Source: Cyanobacteriota bacterium
Lineage (GTDB): Bacteria; Cyanobacteriota; Cyanobacteriia; PCC-6307; Cyanobiaceae
Assembly: GCA_026389265.1 (NCBI GenBank)
Contig: JAPLIE010000015.1
Location: 1-49,800, forward strand
Direction of reading: 5' to 3'
Length of the DNA stretch: 49,800 nucleotides
Shown: one piece after another, positions 8,335 through 16,492 of the stretch
Position numbering within the stretch: the stretch's first letter is position 1
How the letters are laid out: each line of letters starts with the position of its first letter
The notes under the pieces: generated by a model
The model's input: the letters and a program-made list of their open reading frames with translations, nothing else
What the model was told of the DNA's origin: nothing
Databases searched by the model: none
Made by a program: the position numbers and the translations under genes

Positions 8335-8553
8335 CTACCCCAGCAGACAGGCCACTAGTGGCGTCTGGATGGCCCAGCTCGGATGCTCTAGGTCCACAAT
8401 GGATTTGGTGGCCATCACGCCACGGCCATACCGCCCCTCAAGCACGAGCGCATCCCGGCGCCAGCCGTGATCCACCCACTTCGATTCGATCGGCATTGTC
8501 AGGCCTGATCCCGCCTCTGTTGGGACCCGCACCGGGCTGAAGTCGATCTCATT
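8335..8553 (-). pseudogene. C-terminal remnant of an AAA/DUF4143-type ATPase
   Basis: Reading leftward, the frame gives NEIDFSPVRV, then LTMPIESKWVDHGW, ALVLEGRYGRGVMATKS and a stop. This resembles the C-terminal nuclease-like domain of predicted AAA+ ATPases with DUF4143 (…EIDF…IE.KW…). The walker-bearing N-terminal portion is absent. It lies among other decayed accessory genes. Family assignment is tentative. Confidence 0.5.
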
Positions 8554-8686
8554 GCCCGAATTGGGTAATTCCCCCGGCACCCCCACCCCACCCCTGGCGA
8601 CTGGCTCCGGCTGGCGTTGCAAGGCGTGGGCAGGCCCTCCCCGCGCTTCACCGGCCTACATTGAAACGATCCACCAGGCTGGGGTG

Positions 8687-9292
8687 ATGACCCTCTCCGC
8701 CGTCCCTGCTGCACTGGTAGCCACCTCTGGCGCCGATGGCCTTGCGCCACTGCGGTTTCCGCCTGAGCTGCGGATCACAGCTGAGCAGTTCGCCTGGGTC
8801 TGCGCCGAGAATCGTGAGGCGGTATTGGAGCTCGCTGCCGACGGCAGCCTGGTCGTGATCACGCCCACAGGCAGTGAAACAGGAGCCCGCAACACCCGGC
8901 TCGAAATGCGCTTGCTTCTCTGGGCTGATCAGCACGGCGGATGGAAGGTGTTCGGCAGCTCCAGTGGGTTCCATCTGCCCGACGGTTCGGTGCTGAGCCC
9001 CGATGCCTCCTTGGCAGCCCTCGATCGCTGGCAGGCGCTCAGCGCCGAACAGCGGCGTGGTTTCGCGCCACTCTGTCCGGATCTGGTGGTGGAGCTGGCG
9101 AGTCCCAGCGACGAAGGTCTACGCAGTATCGCGGCTTTGCGCCGCAAGATGGACATCTATCAACGCAATGGAGCTCGCCTCGGCTGACTTCTGCTGCCCG
9201 AGCAGCGGGCTGTGGAGGTGTGGCCAGCTGCTGGAAGCCGGCACCCCATTCCAGGGTCTCCAGCTTCAGATCGAGGAGATCTGGGCCGCCTG
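8687..9292 (+). pseudogene. Uma2-family endonuclease, interrupted
   Basis: The frame from ATG 8687 encodes a Uma2 (DUF820) protein: LRITAEQFAWVCAENREAVLELAADG, SGFHLPDGSVLSPDASL, CPDLVVELASPSDEG and the KMDIYQRNGARLG strand. The next codon is TGA (9184-9186), where the family has Trp (GW.LLP). The following codons read LLLPEQRAVEVW in the same frame. A further deletion/frameshift then leads to a recognisable terminus, LEAGTPFQGLQLQIEEIW. One nonsense change and one deletion therefore inactivate an otherwise well-preserved gene. A shorter protein lacking the last strands could still be made. Confidence 0.8.
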
Positions 9293-9407
9293 AACCAGCG
9301 CAGCGGGCCACCGCACAAACCCCACCACCAGCGCGATCAGCGCGCCGGTCAGCGTCAGCGCGGTGCGATCGAGACGGTCGCGGAACACTGGATGCCAGTT
9401 GGGTAAT

Positions 9408-9940
9408 TCCACGGATGCCAATCACGGGGGTGCATGCGTACTATTGCTGGAGCGGTTCGGTCTGGTCTCGCTACGTTGATGGCACAAAACAATGGGCTCA
9501 CTGCAAAGGACCCCTATCCCTGGCTGGATCAATCCGGCCTGGCGGCGCTGCTGGCCGGTTCCCTGCTCGTCCTGATCACGTTCTTCACCTCCTACAGCCA
9601 TGTCAACATCCCCGCCCATGCCAGCATCGCGGTCAATCAGCAAATCGGAATTCCTCTCCTCCTTGCCGCCCTGGCGGCGCTTGTTGGCGAGGTTAAATTG
9701 GCATCCAACAATCGATGCGCAGATCAACGCGATCGAATCGAGGCAAGAATCCGAGCGACTGAGGAACGAAACTGCTCAACTCAAGCTCGAGAATGCACAG
9801 CTCGCCGCGCTCGAATCCAAGCTCGACTTGCTGCTGCTCAGTGCCGATTCCTCCTCGCCGATTCCCCCCGCAACCGACTGCAACTGAGCGAAACACTGGC
9901 CCTGCTGCTGGAGGATCTGGATTTTTCAGGGTTCCGTTGA
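9408..9940 (+). pseudogene. Membrane/coiled-coil repeat-family gene, copy A (frameshifted)
   Basis: From ATG 9479 the frame encodes WLDQSGLAALLAGSL, a hydrophobic helix, then IPLLLAALAALVGEVK, a second one. The coiled-coil expected next (ESERLRNETAQLKLENAQ) is in another frame, so this copy carries a frameshift around 9700-9760. Its upstream sequence from about 9408 (ATTCCACGGATGCCA…) also matches copy B at 13461, so the duplicated unit includes the promoter region. Function unknown. Confidence 0.6.
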
Positions 9941-10113
9941 TACCCCATCACCGCCAGCGCACCGCTGCGTCGACGCTGCTCCCTTCTACGTAACGCAGCC
10001 CCAGCAGCCGCTTCCAGACCATCGGCCTCTGCTGTTTTCAGCCGGCCTGGGCAAGGCCGATCGCCACCGGCAAATCTGACCATTATTATGGCCACATTCC
10101 ATGTGGTTGCGCC

Positions 10114-10422
10114 GTGGTGGATGCTGTTTCCCTTTCTGATGCGAAATCGCGCTTTGCCCATCTGGTTCAGGCGGCAGAAGCTGGGCAAGTGGTGCACATT
10201 TCAAGGCACGGCAAGCCCGTGGCGGCGTTGCTCTCCGAGCAGGCCTACACTGCATTGCATCAACTGGAGTGCAGCCAGGCCCTCGGCGACGCCATTGATC
10301 GCTGGCGCCGGGCGGGTCGCTCTGGTTGCTACGAAGACTGGCCGTTGGCCTCAGATCCATCCACGGATCAGGAGGTGGCCTCGTGGCGTGATCTCACCCC
10401 GGGCCGGACTGTGGAACTGTGA
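10114..10422 (+). CDS. Phd/YefM-type antitoxin
   Basis: A 102-residue antitoxin. It starts at GTG 10114 with the Phd signature VDAVSLSDAKSRFAHLVQAAEAG, VVHISRHGKPVAALLS, and a C-terminal region that would wrap a PIN toxin. The stop overlaps the GTG of a VapC-like frame (10419). That toxin is truncated, so this antitoxin is effectively solitary. It may still regulate its own promoter or neutralise a related VapC elsewhere. Confidence 0.8.
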   Translation: MVDAVSLSDAKSRFAHLVQAAEAGQVVHISRHGKPVAALLSEQAYTALHQLECSQALGDAIDRWRRAGRSGCYEDWPLASDPSTDQEVASWRDLTPGRTVEL

Positions 10423-10592
10423 TACGTGTTTTGCTCGATACCAATGTGCTTTCTGAACCCCTGCGGGAGCACCCCACATGGATAGGGGGTATGGGCATTC
10501 CAGTCCTCACGAAGGCGGGGGGTTTGCGGGGTCGATGGCAGAAGGGGGTGGGGGGTCTGGATTGCCCTTTGGCCAGCGATCAGCTCACCTAG
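10419..10592 (+). pseudogene. VapC (PIN) toxin, truncated after ~17 codons
   Basis: The coupled frame begins IRVLLDTNVLSEPLREHP, the canonical PIN N-terminus with its first catalytic Asp. It then turns into unrelated Gly-rich sequence to a stop at 10590. The remaining catalytic acids are missing, so it is inactive. The break near 10473 marks a deletion junction. Confidence 0.75.
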
Positions 10593-10600
10593 CCCTGCTG

Positions 10601-10755
10601 GACCAGGCTGGCGTGATGACCCTCTCCGCCGTCCCTGCTGCGCCGGAAGCCACCTCTGGCGCCGCAGTTCGCCCTGGTCTGCGCCGAGAATCGTGAGGGG
10701 GTACTGGAGCTCGCTGCCGACGGCACTGGCAGGCGCTCAGCGCCGAGCAGCTGGG
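10601..10755 (+). pseudogene. Second Uma2 remnant with internal deletions
   Basis: Matches three separate pieces of the Uma2 gene at 8687: the start region (GACCAGGCTGGCGTGATGACC), the CGCCGAGAATCGTGAGG block, and CTGGCAGGCGCTCAGCGCCGA. The intervening parts are deleted and the frame is lost. It shows that the Uma2 unit was duplicated about 1.9 kb apart before decaying. Confidence 0.75.
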
Positions 10756-10828
10756 ATTTTCAGCGATTCGAAGGGATCGCGATGTTGGAAGCGGACCCGG
10801 AATATCCTGGTCTGAAGCAGCTGCAGCC

Positions 10829-11680
10829 TTAAACCAGCTGAATGCGTTGCGCGAGCTGCTGAAAGTAGCTTTGTGACCAGATTTCCAGTGGCTGAGGATC
10901 CACAACGAAGCGCTCAATGTCCTGGCGGGCGTTCAGCACATCGAGCCCAGCGATTCTATTCGTGAGCAGCATCTGCAGGTTTTCAGCGCTGAAGTCCTCT
11001 TCCTTCGGCCAGTGGCCACTCTGCCGCATGCGCTCCGCCAGGTGCTCCAGATGCAATGGGATGCCGCCGCGCACATACCACTCGAAATCAAACCAATCGC
11101 GGCCTTTCACGCGTTGCTTCCACTGGCGAAAAAGCAGCTCATGCATCTTTCCCGCAAACAGATCAGCAAGCGAAAAGCACTTCACGTAGCAGGAGAAAGG
11201 CTGCAATAGCAGCTGCTCCTCCGTCTGAAAGCCAAGGGGTGGGTCAGTGTCGACCTCCAGCTTGATCTTCACGGAGGCAGAACCGGCAAAGGATATCTGC
11301 ACCATCGTGGTGCTGGGCTTAAGAAACGCAGACACGATGGCAGTTCGGTTTGTTTTTTGTTTCTCTCGGATCTCCACCGGGATGCCCAGCGCTGCAAACT
11401 CCTCGGCAAGACCCTGCAGGTAGGGCTGCAGGGCAAAATCTGGATTCGGTTGCAACAGGGAGAAGTCGAGATCCTCTGAAAATCGCGGTAACTGCTGAAA
11501 AATGCGCAGGCAAGTGCCTCCATAGAAGGCTGCCTTGCCAAAGAATCCCCGCCGTACCAACCCCGCCAGAGCCACCTCCTGCAGCACCTCCCGCAGCGCC
11601 TGGCTGCGCTCGGTGTCGCTGGCCTGCGGCACTCGCTTCAGCATCTGCTCCAGTGCGGGATTGAGCTGGGTCTTTGCCAT
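10829..11680 (-). CDS. AbiEii/AbiGii nucleotidyltransferase toxin
   Basis: A 283-residue toxin of the type IV AbiE system, a nucleotidyltransferase that causes reversible growth arrest and phage abortive infection in characterised members. The key motif reads FYGGTCLRIFQQLPRFSEDLDFSL near residues 53-76 (GG.x.R…SxDxD). Downstream are VKIKLEVDTDPP and CFSLADLFAGKMHELLFRQW.RVKGRDWFDFEW, the conserved AbiEii core. The start ATG at 11680 overlaps the antitoxin stop (ATGA). The gene appears intact. Confidence 0.9.
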   Translation of the reverse strand: MAKTQLNPALEQMLKRVPQASDTERSQALREVLQEVALAGLVRRGFFGKAAFYGGTCLRIFQQLPRFSEDLDFSLLQPNPDFALQPYLQGLAEEFAALGIPVEIREKQKTNRTAIVSAFLKPSTTMVQISFAGSASVKIKLEVDTDPPLGFQTEEQLLLQPFSCYVKCFSLADLFAGKMHELLFRQWKQRVKGRDWFDFEWYVRGGIPLHLEHLAERMRQSGHWPKEEDFSAENLQMLLTNRIAGLDVLNARQDIERFVVDPQPLEIWSQSYFQQLAQRIQLV

Positions 11681-12351
11681 CAACCCTGATCCTGTTGCAT
11701 CATCTCGATCACCTTCAATAGTGTGCGCAGATAGCGCTGCTTGAACCCCGCGCTGAGGCAAAGGCGCAGCTCGTCCAGGCTGAGATCGCACAGCAGATCG
11801 GTATCCAGCCGGAGATCGCGCAGCAGCCAGTCGCGCATCGCTGAGCGCGAGAGCGGCGGCAGCTCCCGGCTCAGCACCAGCCGGTCGCACAGCGCCTTGG
11901 TGGGGCTCGCGAGCAGAAACCTCTCCCCAGCTGGGCCCTCTCCAAGCTGCTGGCCGATCGCATAGAAGCGCAGAGGCAGATGACTGTAGGAAAACCGCCC
12001 CAGGCTGTTGGTGAAGTTGCGGCTCGGCTTGACTGTCGCCGATGTGACCTCAGCCACTCCTTCGGGAATCATGCCGTGAAGAGCCAGGGCATAGTCGAGC
12101 GACACGTAGGAGGGGCCATAGAGATGGTTGGCCACCAGGGGCAGGCAGACGGGTGTGGAGCGCAGCGGCGCTCCCGTGAGATACAGGCCCCGTCGCAGCG
12201 GCTGCAGGGCTCCCTCCCGTAGCCATTCACTCACTTTGTCGTTGGGGCGCCGGTAGGGGCTGAGCACCTCATCCAGGGCCTCGCGGGCCAGCGGCACCGC
12301 TCCAAACCGGCGCAGTGGATGCACCAATCTGTCTGTTTTCAAAGAGATCAT
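11680..12351 (-). CDS. AbiEi antitoxin / transcriptional regulator
   Basis: A 223-residue type IV antitoxin. It has an N-terminal winged-helix region (KVSEWLREGALQPLRRGLYL), the AbiEi core (NHLYGPSYVSLDYALALHGMIPE, and ATPTKALCDRLVL-like ASPTKALCDRLVLSRE), and a basic Leu-rich C-terminus. It neutralises AbiEii and represses its own promoter in known systems. The start ATG at 12351 is chosen because it follows a strong palindrome and gives normal family length. Coupled to AbiEii by ATGA. Confidence 0.9.
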   Translation of the reverse strand: MISLKTDRLVHPLRRFGAVPLAREALDEVLSPYRRPNDKVSEWLREGALQPLRRGLYLTGAPLRSTPVCLPLVANHLYGPSYVSLDYALALHGMIPEGVAEVTSATVKPSRNFTNSLGRFSYSHLPLRFYAIGQQLGEGPAGERFLLASPTKALCDRLVLSRELPPLSRSAMRDWLLRDLRLDTDLLCDLSLDELRLCLSAGFKQRYLRTLLKVIEMMQQDQG

Positions 12352-12366
12352 CGGAATTGTTCCGAT
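12350..12366 (-). promoter_or_regulatory. Palindromic operator candidate over the AbiEi start
   Basis: A perfect 7-bp inverted repeat, ATCGGAA-TTG-TTCCGAT, overlaps the first base pairs of the AbiEi gene. On the minus strand a TAAGAT -10-like box lies at 12365-12370, about 13 bases before the ATG, and there is no Shine-Dalgarno sequence. Transcription would therefore begin almost at the start codon. This fits an autoregulatory site, by inference. Confidence 0.55.
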
Positions 12367-12462
12367 CTTAGCCGTGCCACTGGGGTCAGCCCAGCAATCG
12401 GATGCCCCGCTGCCCGCCCCCGCGGTCTCACGGCCCTGCGCAGCAAGTTGGCCGTTTGCCAG

Positions 12463-12567
12463 GCCAATAGCGAAACAAGCCCAGCGGGCCACAGAGGCGG
12501 AGCAGGCACCGCAGATCATCAACCGCTTCTGCCCGGCGAGGCCCCCTTTGGCTGTTTCGCTATTGGC
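12463..12567. repeat. 15-bp perfect inverted repeat flanking ~75 bp
   Basis: GCCAATAGCGAAACA at 12463-12477 is exactly complementary to TGTTTCGCTATTGGC at 12553-12567, and three more bases pair after a 1-nt offset. The enclosed sequence contains no recognisable gene. This looks like the terminal repeats of a small non-autonomous mobile element, or a long hairpin. The rest of 12367-12745 holds only this element and the following repeat fragment. Confidence 0.6.
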
Positions 12568-12681
12568 TTCTTCACCTCCCATAGCCATCTCGACATCCCC
12601 GCTTACGAGAGCGTCGCGGTCAATCAGCAAATCGGAATTCCTCTCCTCCTTGCCGCCCTGGCGGCGCTTGTTGAACCTTGA
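12565..12681 (+). repeat. Fragment of the membrane/coiled-coil repeat family (copy C)
   Basis: About 115 bases, from TTCTTCACCTCCCATAGCC to GGCGGCGCTTGTTG, match the second membrane segment of copies A and B (IAVNQQIGIPLLLAALAALV). Here they end abruptly at a stop. No start or coiled-coil is present, so this is a scar. It directly abuts the right arm of the 15-bp inverted repeat. Confidence 0.75.
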
Positions 12682-12745
12682 TCTTGTGGCCATCAGGCCA
12701 CCGCCCTGGCAGGCTGCTAGCGTGATATCAGCACTTGTTTGATCC

Positions 12746-13000
12746 ATGGCCCAGTTGCTGGTGCGCCACCTCGAGCCGGCAGTCAAGGAAGCCTTGCAGC
12801 GCCGCGCCCGCCGCCACGGTCTCAGCATGGAGGAGGAGGTGCGCCAGATCCTCGGCAAGGTTGTCCAGGAAGAATCCGGGATGACGGTCTCTGCAGGGCT
12901 GGGTTCCGCCATCGCGGCACTCTTTGCCGATGTGGCCTTGGAGCTGCCGATCCCCGAATGGCGTGGTGAGCAGCCCCAGGCCGCCCTCCTGGAGCCGTGA
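12746..13000 (+). CDS. FitA-type ribbon-helix-helix antitoxin
   Basis: An 84-residue antitoxin. It starts MAQLLVRHLEPAVKEALQRRARRHGLSMEEEVRQIL, the FitA Arc-like DNA-binding N-terminus, and has a C-terminal toxin-binding tail (LELPIPEWRGE). It overlaps FitB by 4 bp (GTGA). An 8-bp palindrome, TGATATCA, at 12723-12730 lies just upstream and could be part of the operator. Confidence 0.9.
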   Translation: MAQLLVRHLEPAVKEALQRRARRHGLSMEEEVRQILGKVVQEESGMTVSAGLGSAIAALFADVALELPIPEWRGEQPQAALLEP

Positions 13001-13416
13001 TCCTGCTGGATACCAACGTGGTTTCGGCCTTGATGCAGAAGCATCCGGACCCCGCTGTGGTGCAGTGGCTTGATCAGCAGAGCGCCGCTGAGATCTGGTT
13101 GCCCAGTGTGGTGGTGTTCGAGCTGCGCTACGGGGCGGCGATCCATCCCGATCCAGGCCGCAGGCGCCTCCTGCAGGAGGGTGTGCAGACCCTGCTTGAT
13201 CAGCTGATCGCGGAACGGGTTGCCCCGCTCGATGCCCTTGCCTCGCAGCGGGCCGCTCTCCTGGCGGCCGCCCGCCGCGCCAACGGCCGCAGCATCGATC
13301 TGCGCGACACCCTGATCGCCGGCATCGCCCTCGCCCGCGAAGCTCAGCTGGCGACCCGCAACCTGCGCCACTTCGATGACACCACGATCAGCCTGATCAA
13401 TCCCTTCGCTGGCTGA
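12997..13416 (+). CDS. FitB-type PIN ribonuclease toxin
   Basis: A 139-residue PIN toxin starting at GTG 12997. Conserved elements are MILLDTNVVSALM (first Asp), VVFELRYGA (Glu), and SIDLRDTLIAGIALA.EAQLATRNLRHFDD, which carries the later acids. The ending ISLINPFAG is typical of FitB. The toxin is a Mg-dependent RNase held inactive by FitA. It looks complete. Confidence 0.9.
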   Translation: MILLDTNVVSALMQKHPDPAVVQWLDQQSAAEIWLPSVVVFELRYGAAIHPDPGRRRLLQEGVQTLLDQLIAERVAPLDALASQRAALLAAARRANGRSIDLRDTLIAGIALAREAQLATRNLRHFDDTTISLINPFAG

Positions 13417-13533
13417 ACGGAAGGCTTCGCTTTGCAACCTCAAGGCACCACGAATCCGCAATTCCACGGATGCCAGCCCCATTAATACATGCGTTCTATT
13501 GCCTGAGAGGTTTGGATCGCGCTCGCTACGGTG

Positions 13534-14007
13534 ATGTCAGAAAGCAAGGATCTCACTACAGAGGAGCAATCGCCGTGGCTGGATCAATCCGGCCTTGCGG
13601 CCTTGCTAGCCGGCTCATTGGTTGTCCTGATCACCTTCTTCACCTCCTACAGCCATGTCGACATCCCCGCCCATGCCAGCATCGCGGTTGATCAGCAAAT
13701 CGGAATTCCTCTCCTCCTTGCCGCCTTGGCGGCGCTTGTTGGCGAGGTTAAATTGGCATCCAACGCTCGATGCGCAGATCAGCGCGATCGAATCGAGGCG
13801 AGAATCCGAGCGGCTGAGGAACGAAACCACACAGCTGTAGACGAAGTCGGCCGGAGGCCAAAGAACGAATCCGAGCAGCTGAAGAACGAAACTGCTCAGC
13901 TCAACATCGAGAACAGACGGCTCGCCGCGCTCGAATCCAAGCTCGACTCGCTGTTGCTCAGTGCCGATTCCTCCTCGCCGATTCCCCCCGCAACCGACTG
14001 CAACTGA
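13534..14007 (+). CDS. Small membrane/coiled-coil protein, copy B (most complete)
   Basis: A 157-residue protein starting at ATG 13534. It has a short polar N-terminus, two hydrophobic segments (LAALLAGSLVVLITFF; IPLLLAALAALVGEV), then a charged heptad-rich region (DQRDRIEARIRAAEERN, NESEQLKNETAQLNIENRRLAALESKL) and a Ser/Pro tail. It resembles a membrane-anchored coiled coil; the family is unknown to me. Relative to copy A it has an extra ~65 bp partial repeat of the ESERLRNET segment, which brings the coiled-coil back into frame. It lies directly downstream of FitAB and upstream of the convergent yvcK. Confidence 0.6.
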   Translation: MSESKDLTTEEQSPWLDQSGLAALLAGSLVVLITFFTSYSHVDIPAHASIAVDQQIGIPLLLAALAALVGEVKLASNARCADQRDRIEARIRAAEERNHTAVDEVGRRPKNESEQLKNETAQLNIENRRLAALESKLDSLLLSADSSSPIPPATDCN

Positions 14008-14074
14008 GCGAAACCTTGGCCCTGCTGTTGGAGGATCTGGGCTTCTTCAAGTGAGGTCACATTTCAAGACCCGC

Positions 14075-15508
14075 TCACCCCTCCCTGCGGTGCCTCTTGT
14101 AAAAGCGCATCACCGCCAGTGCCACGCTGCGGGAGTCATGGCGCAGCGTGGCGCTGGGGCGGGCGCCCTGCAGGGGGGCAAGCATCACTTCGTAGCCTTG
14201 GCTGCGCAGGGCTCGGGTGTCGCAGGTCACCGGTTCGGCGCCGCGCAGGCGGTAGTTGTGCACCAGGGCGGTGTTTTCCAGCTTTTCCTGGGCCAGCACG
14301 CAATCAAACAGCCGCCGCTCCACCCCCAGGGTGGCCAGTTGGGCCTCGATCGCCCGCAGATGGCCGCCCACATCCAGCCCATCGGTTTCGCCGGGCTGGG
14401 TCATCAGGTTGCAGATGTAGAGCCTGGGGGAGCGGCTGCGGCTGATGGCGGTCACCAACTCCGGCACCAGCAGATTGGGCAGTAGGGAGGTGTAGAGGCT
14501 GCCCGGCCCCAGCACGATCAGGTCGGCGTGGGCGATCGCCTCCAGGGCCTTGGGGAGGGCCGGGGGCCGCTCCGGCGTGCAGCCCAGGCGCACGATCGGG
14601 CTGGTGGCCTTGCCGATGGTGGATTCCCCCTCAATCCGTTCGCCGTTTTCCAGTTCGGCCCAGAGGCGCACATCGGCATTGGTGGCCGGCACCACCTGAC
14701 CCTGCACCGCCAGCACCCGGCTGCTGGCGGTGATCGCCGATTCCAGGTTGCCGGTGATGGCCGTGAGGGCCGTGAGGAAGAGGTTGCCGAAGCTGTGGCC
14801 CTCCAGGCCGCTGCCGGTCTTGAAGCGGTATTGGAAGAGCCGTGTCAACAGCGGCTCCTCCCGGGAGAGGGCCGCCAGGCAATTGCGGATGTCGCCGGGG
14901 GGCTGCACCCCGAACTCCCGCCGCAGCACGCCGCTACTGCCGCCGTCATCGGCCACGGTCACGATGGCGGTGATGTTGCCGCTATAGCGCTTCAGGCCGC
15001 TCAGCAGCGTGGCTAACCCTGTGCCGCCGCCGATCGCCACGATGTTGGGGCCACGATTGAGCCGCCGCTGGGCCACCAGGGCATCCACCAGCACCGTGTC
15101 CTTTTCAGGGGCCAGGGCCTGCTGGATGGTGCCAAAGCTGCGGCTCTGGCCCAGCCACACCAGGGCGCCGCCGATCACCAGCACCAGTGGCCCGGTGATG
15201 CCCCGCGGCATCACCTGGGTGACGCGGGCCAGCAACCACTTGATCGATTCCAGCGTCCAGTAGATCGGCTGCAGATCGGCCCACACCGCCGCCCCCAGCA
15301 GCGCCAGCAGCAGGCCGATGCCGGAGGTGAGCATCCAGCGCTTCACCACCAGGCCGGGCTGCAGCCAGCGCACCGCCCGCCTGGAGCGGTTCACCAGATC
15401 CCGCTGGCGCCTCTCACCTCGACCGAGCCACTCCGGCCGGCCGGTCCGGCGGGAGTCCTGGGGAGCGGTGCCTCGGCGCGGCAAGGTGATGGCGCCGGAG
15501 CGCCGCAT
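14075..15508 (-). CDS. yvcK: YvcK/CofD-like gluconeogenesis factor, membrane-anchored form
   Basis: A 477-residue protein of the YvcK family (UPF0052), which binds UDP-sugars and influences carbon metabolism and cell envelope in other bacteria. The N-terminal ~130 residues hold two predicted membrane helices (LTSGIGLLLALLGAAVW; GPLVLVIGGALVWLG), as in other cyanobacterial members. The CofD-like domain starts at PNIVAIGGGTGLATLLSGLK and continues with TVADDGGSSGVLR, GHSFGNLFL and LGPGSLYTSLLPNLLVP. Upstream in-frame starts would run toward the divergent ABC gene, so ATG 15508 is preferred. Confidence 0.9.
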   Translation of the reverse strand: MRRSGAITLPRRGTAPQDSRRTGRPEWLGRGERRQRDLVNRSRRAVRWLQPGLVVKRWMLTSGIGLLLALLGAAVWADLQPIYWTLESIKWLLARVTQVMPRGITGPLVLVIGGALVWLGQSRSFGTIQQALAPEKDTVLVDALVAQRRLNRGPNIVAIGGGTGLATLLSGLKRYSGNITAIVTVADDGGSSGVLRREFGVQPPGDIRNCLAALSREEPLLTRLFQYRFKTGSGLEGHSFGNLFLTALTAITGNLESAITASSRVLAVQGQVVPATNADVRLWAELENGERIEGESTIGKATSPIVRLGCTPERPPALPKALEAIAHADLIVLGPGSLYTSLLPNLLVPELVTAISRSRSPRLYICNLMTQPGETDGLDVGGHLRAIEAQLATLGVERRLFDCVLAQEKLENTALVHNYRLRGAEPVTCDTRALRSQGYEVMLAPLQGARPSATLRHDSRSVALAVMRFYKRHRREG

Positions 15509-15636
15509 TGGTGAAACCAACTCTACGAACGAACACCAGGGGATGAAACGGGCAGGATGGGGAGCGTTGACCCCGAAGTGCCTCTCCGGACGTGGCCGCT
15601 GCTCCCCCTCCTCCGCACTCCGGGGACGATGCCACC

Positions 15637-16488
15637 ATGCCTGCCAGCGCCAGGGCGGCCAACGCAGCTGAGGCGACCACAACCCTCCCCGAGGCCATGG
15701 CGGAGAAGGTGCCGGAAAGGGTGGCCGAGATGCGGGCGCTGGGGGTGCGCTGGGGGGAACGCACCGTGCTCGATGCCGTGGATTTGCGCCTCCTGGCCGG
15801 TGAACGATTGGTGGTGGTTGGCCCCTCCGGCGCCGGCAAATCCACGATCCTGCGGCTGCTGGCCGGGCTGCAGCTACCCACCAGCGGGGAGCTGTTCATC
15901 CACAGCAAACCCCAGACCTACCTTCGTCTCGACCAGCGCCATCCCCCCGATGTGCGCCTGGTGTTCCAGAACCCCGCCCTGCTCGCCTCGCTCACCGTTC
16001 GCGAGAACGTGGGTTTTCTGCTCTATCGCTACAGCCGGCTCCCAGACGCGGAGATTCGCCGCCGGGTGAGCCGGGCCCTGGAGGCGGTGGGGCTCTATGG
16101 CATCGAGGATCGACTGCCCGGCGAGCTGAGCGGCGGCATGCAGAAACGGGTGAGCTTCGCCCGGGCCCTGATCGATGACCCGGCCGCAGTCGATGGCCGT
16201 TCGCCGCTGCTGCTCTTCGATGAACCCACCGCCGGCCTGGATCCGGTGGCCTGCACCCGGGTGGAGGATCTGATCGTGCGCACCACCGAACTCACCAATG
16301 CGGCCGGTGTGGTGGTGAGCCACGTGATGAGCACGATCGAGCGTTGTGCTGAACGGGTGCTGCTCCTCTACGACGGCCAGTTCCGCTGGGACGGAAGCCT
16401 CGCCGACTTCCATCGCACCGACAATCCCTATGTGACCCAATTCCGGAGCGGTAGTCTGCGCGGACCGATGCAGCCGGCCGAGCTCTGA
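15637..16488 (+). CDS. ABC transporter ATP-binding protein, MlaF/TGD3-like
   Basis: ATPase of a phospholipid/MCE-type transporter. Walker A is VVGPSGAGKSTILRLLAG, the Q-loop is LVFQNPALL, the signature is ELSGGMQKRVSFARAL, and Walker B is LLLFDEPTAGLDP, followed by the H-loop VVVSHVMST. The ending (FHRTDNPYVTQF) is typical of MlaF. ATG 15637 is used; ATG 15697 is equally plausible, as the first 20 residues are Ala-rich and unconserved. It lies 4 bp upstream of the MCE gene, so the two form an operon. No permease gene is present here, so MlaE must lie elsewhere. Confidence 0.9.
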   Translation: MPASARAANAAEATTTLPEAMAEKVPERVAEMRALGVRWGERTVLDAVDLRLLAGERLVVVGPSGAGKSTILRLLAGLQLPTSGELFIHSKPQTYLRLDQRHPPDVRLVFQNPALLASLTVRENVGFLLYRYSRLPDAEIRRRVSRALEAVGLYGIEDRLPGELSGGMQKRVSFARALIDDPAAVDGRSPLLLFDEPTAGLDPVACTRVEDLIVRTTELTNAAGVVVSHVMSTIERCAERVLLLYDGQFRWDGSLADFHRTDNPYVTQFRSGSLRGPMQPAEL

Positions 16489-16492
16489 GCCC

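Noticed and set aside
9298-9404. Minus-strand stretch with a membrane-helix-like sequence (TLTGALIALVVGFV)
   Set aside because: Too short, no start or family; could be another scrap, but not supported well enough to annotate.
14528-15016. Plus-strand frames inside yvcK
   Set aside because: Opposite a well-conserved CofD-like domain; Gly/Ala/Arg-rich shadow composition.
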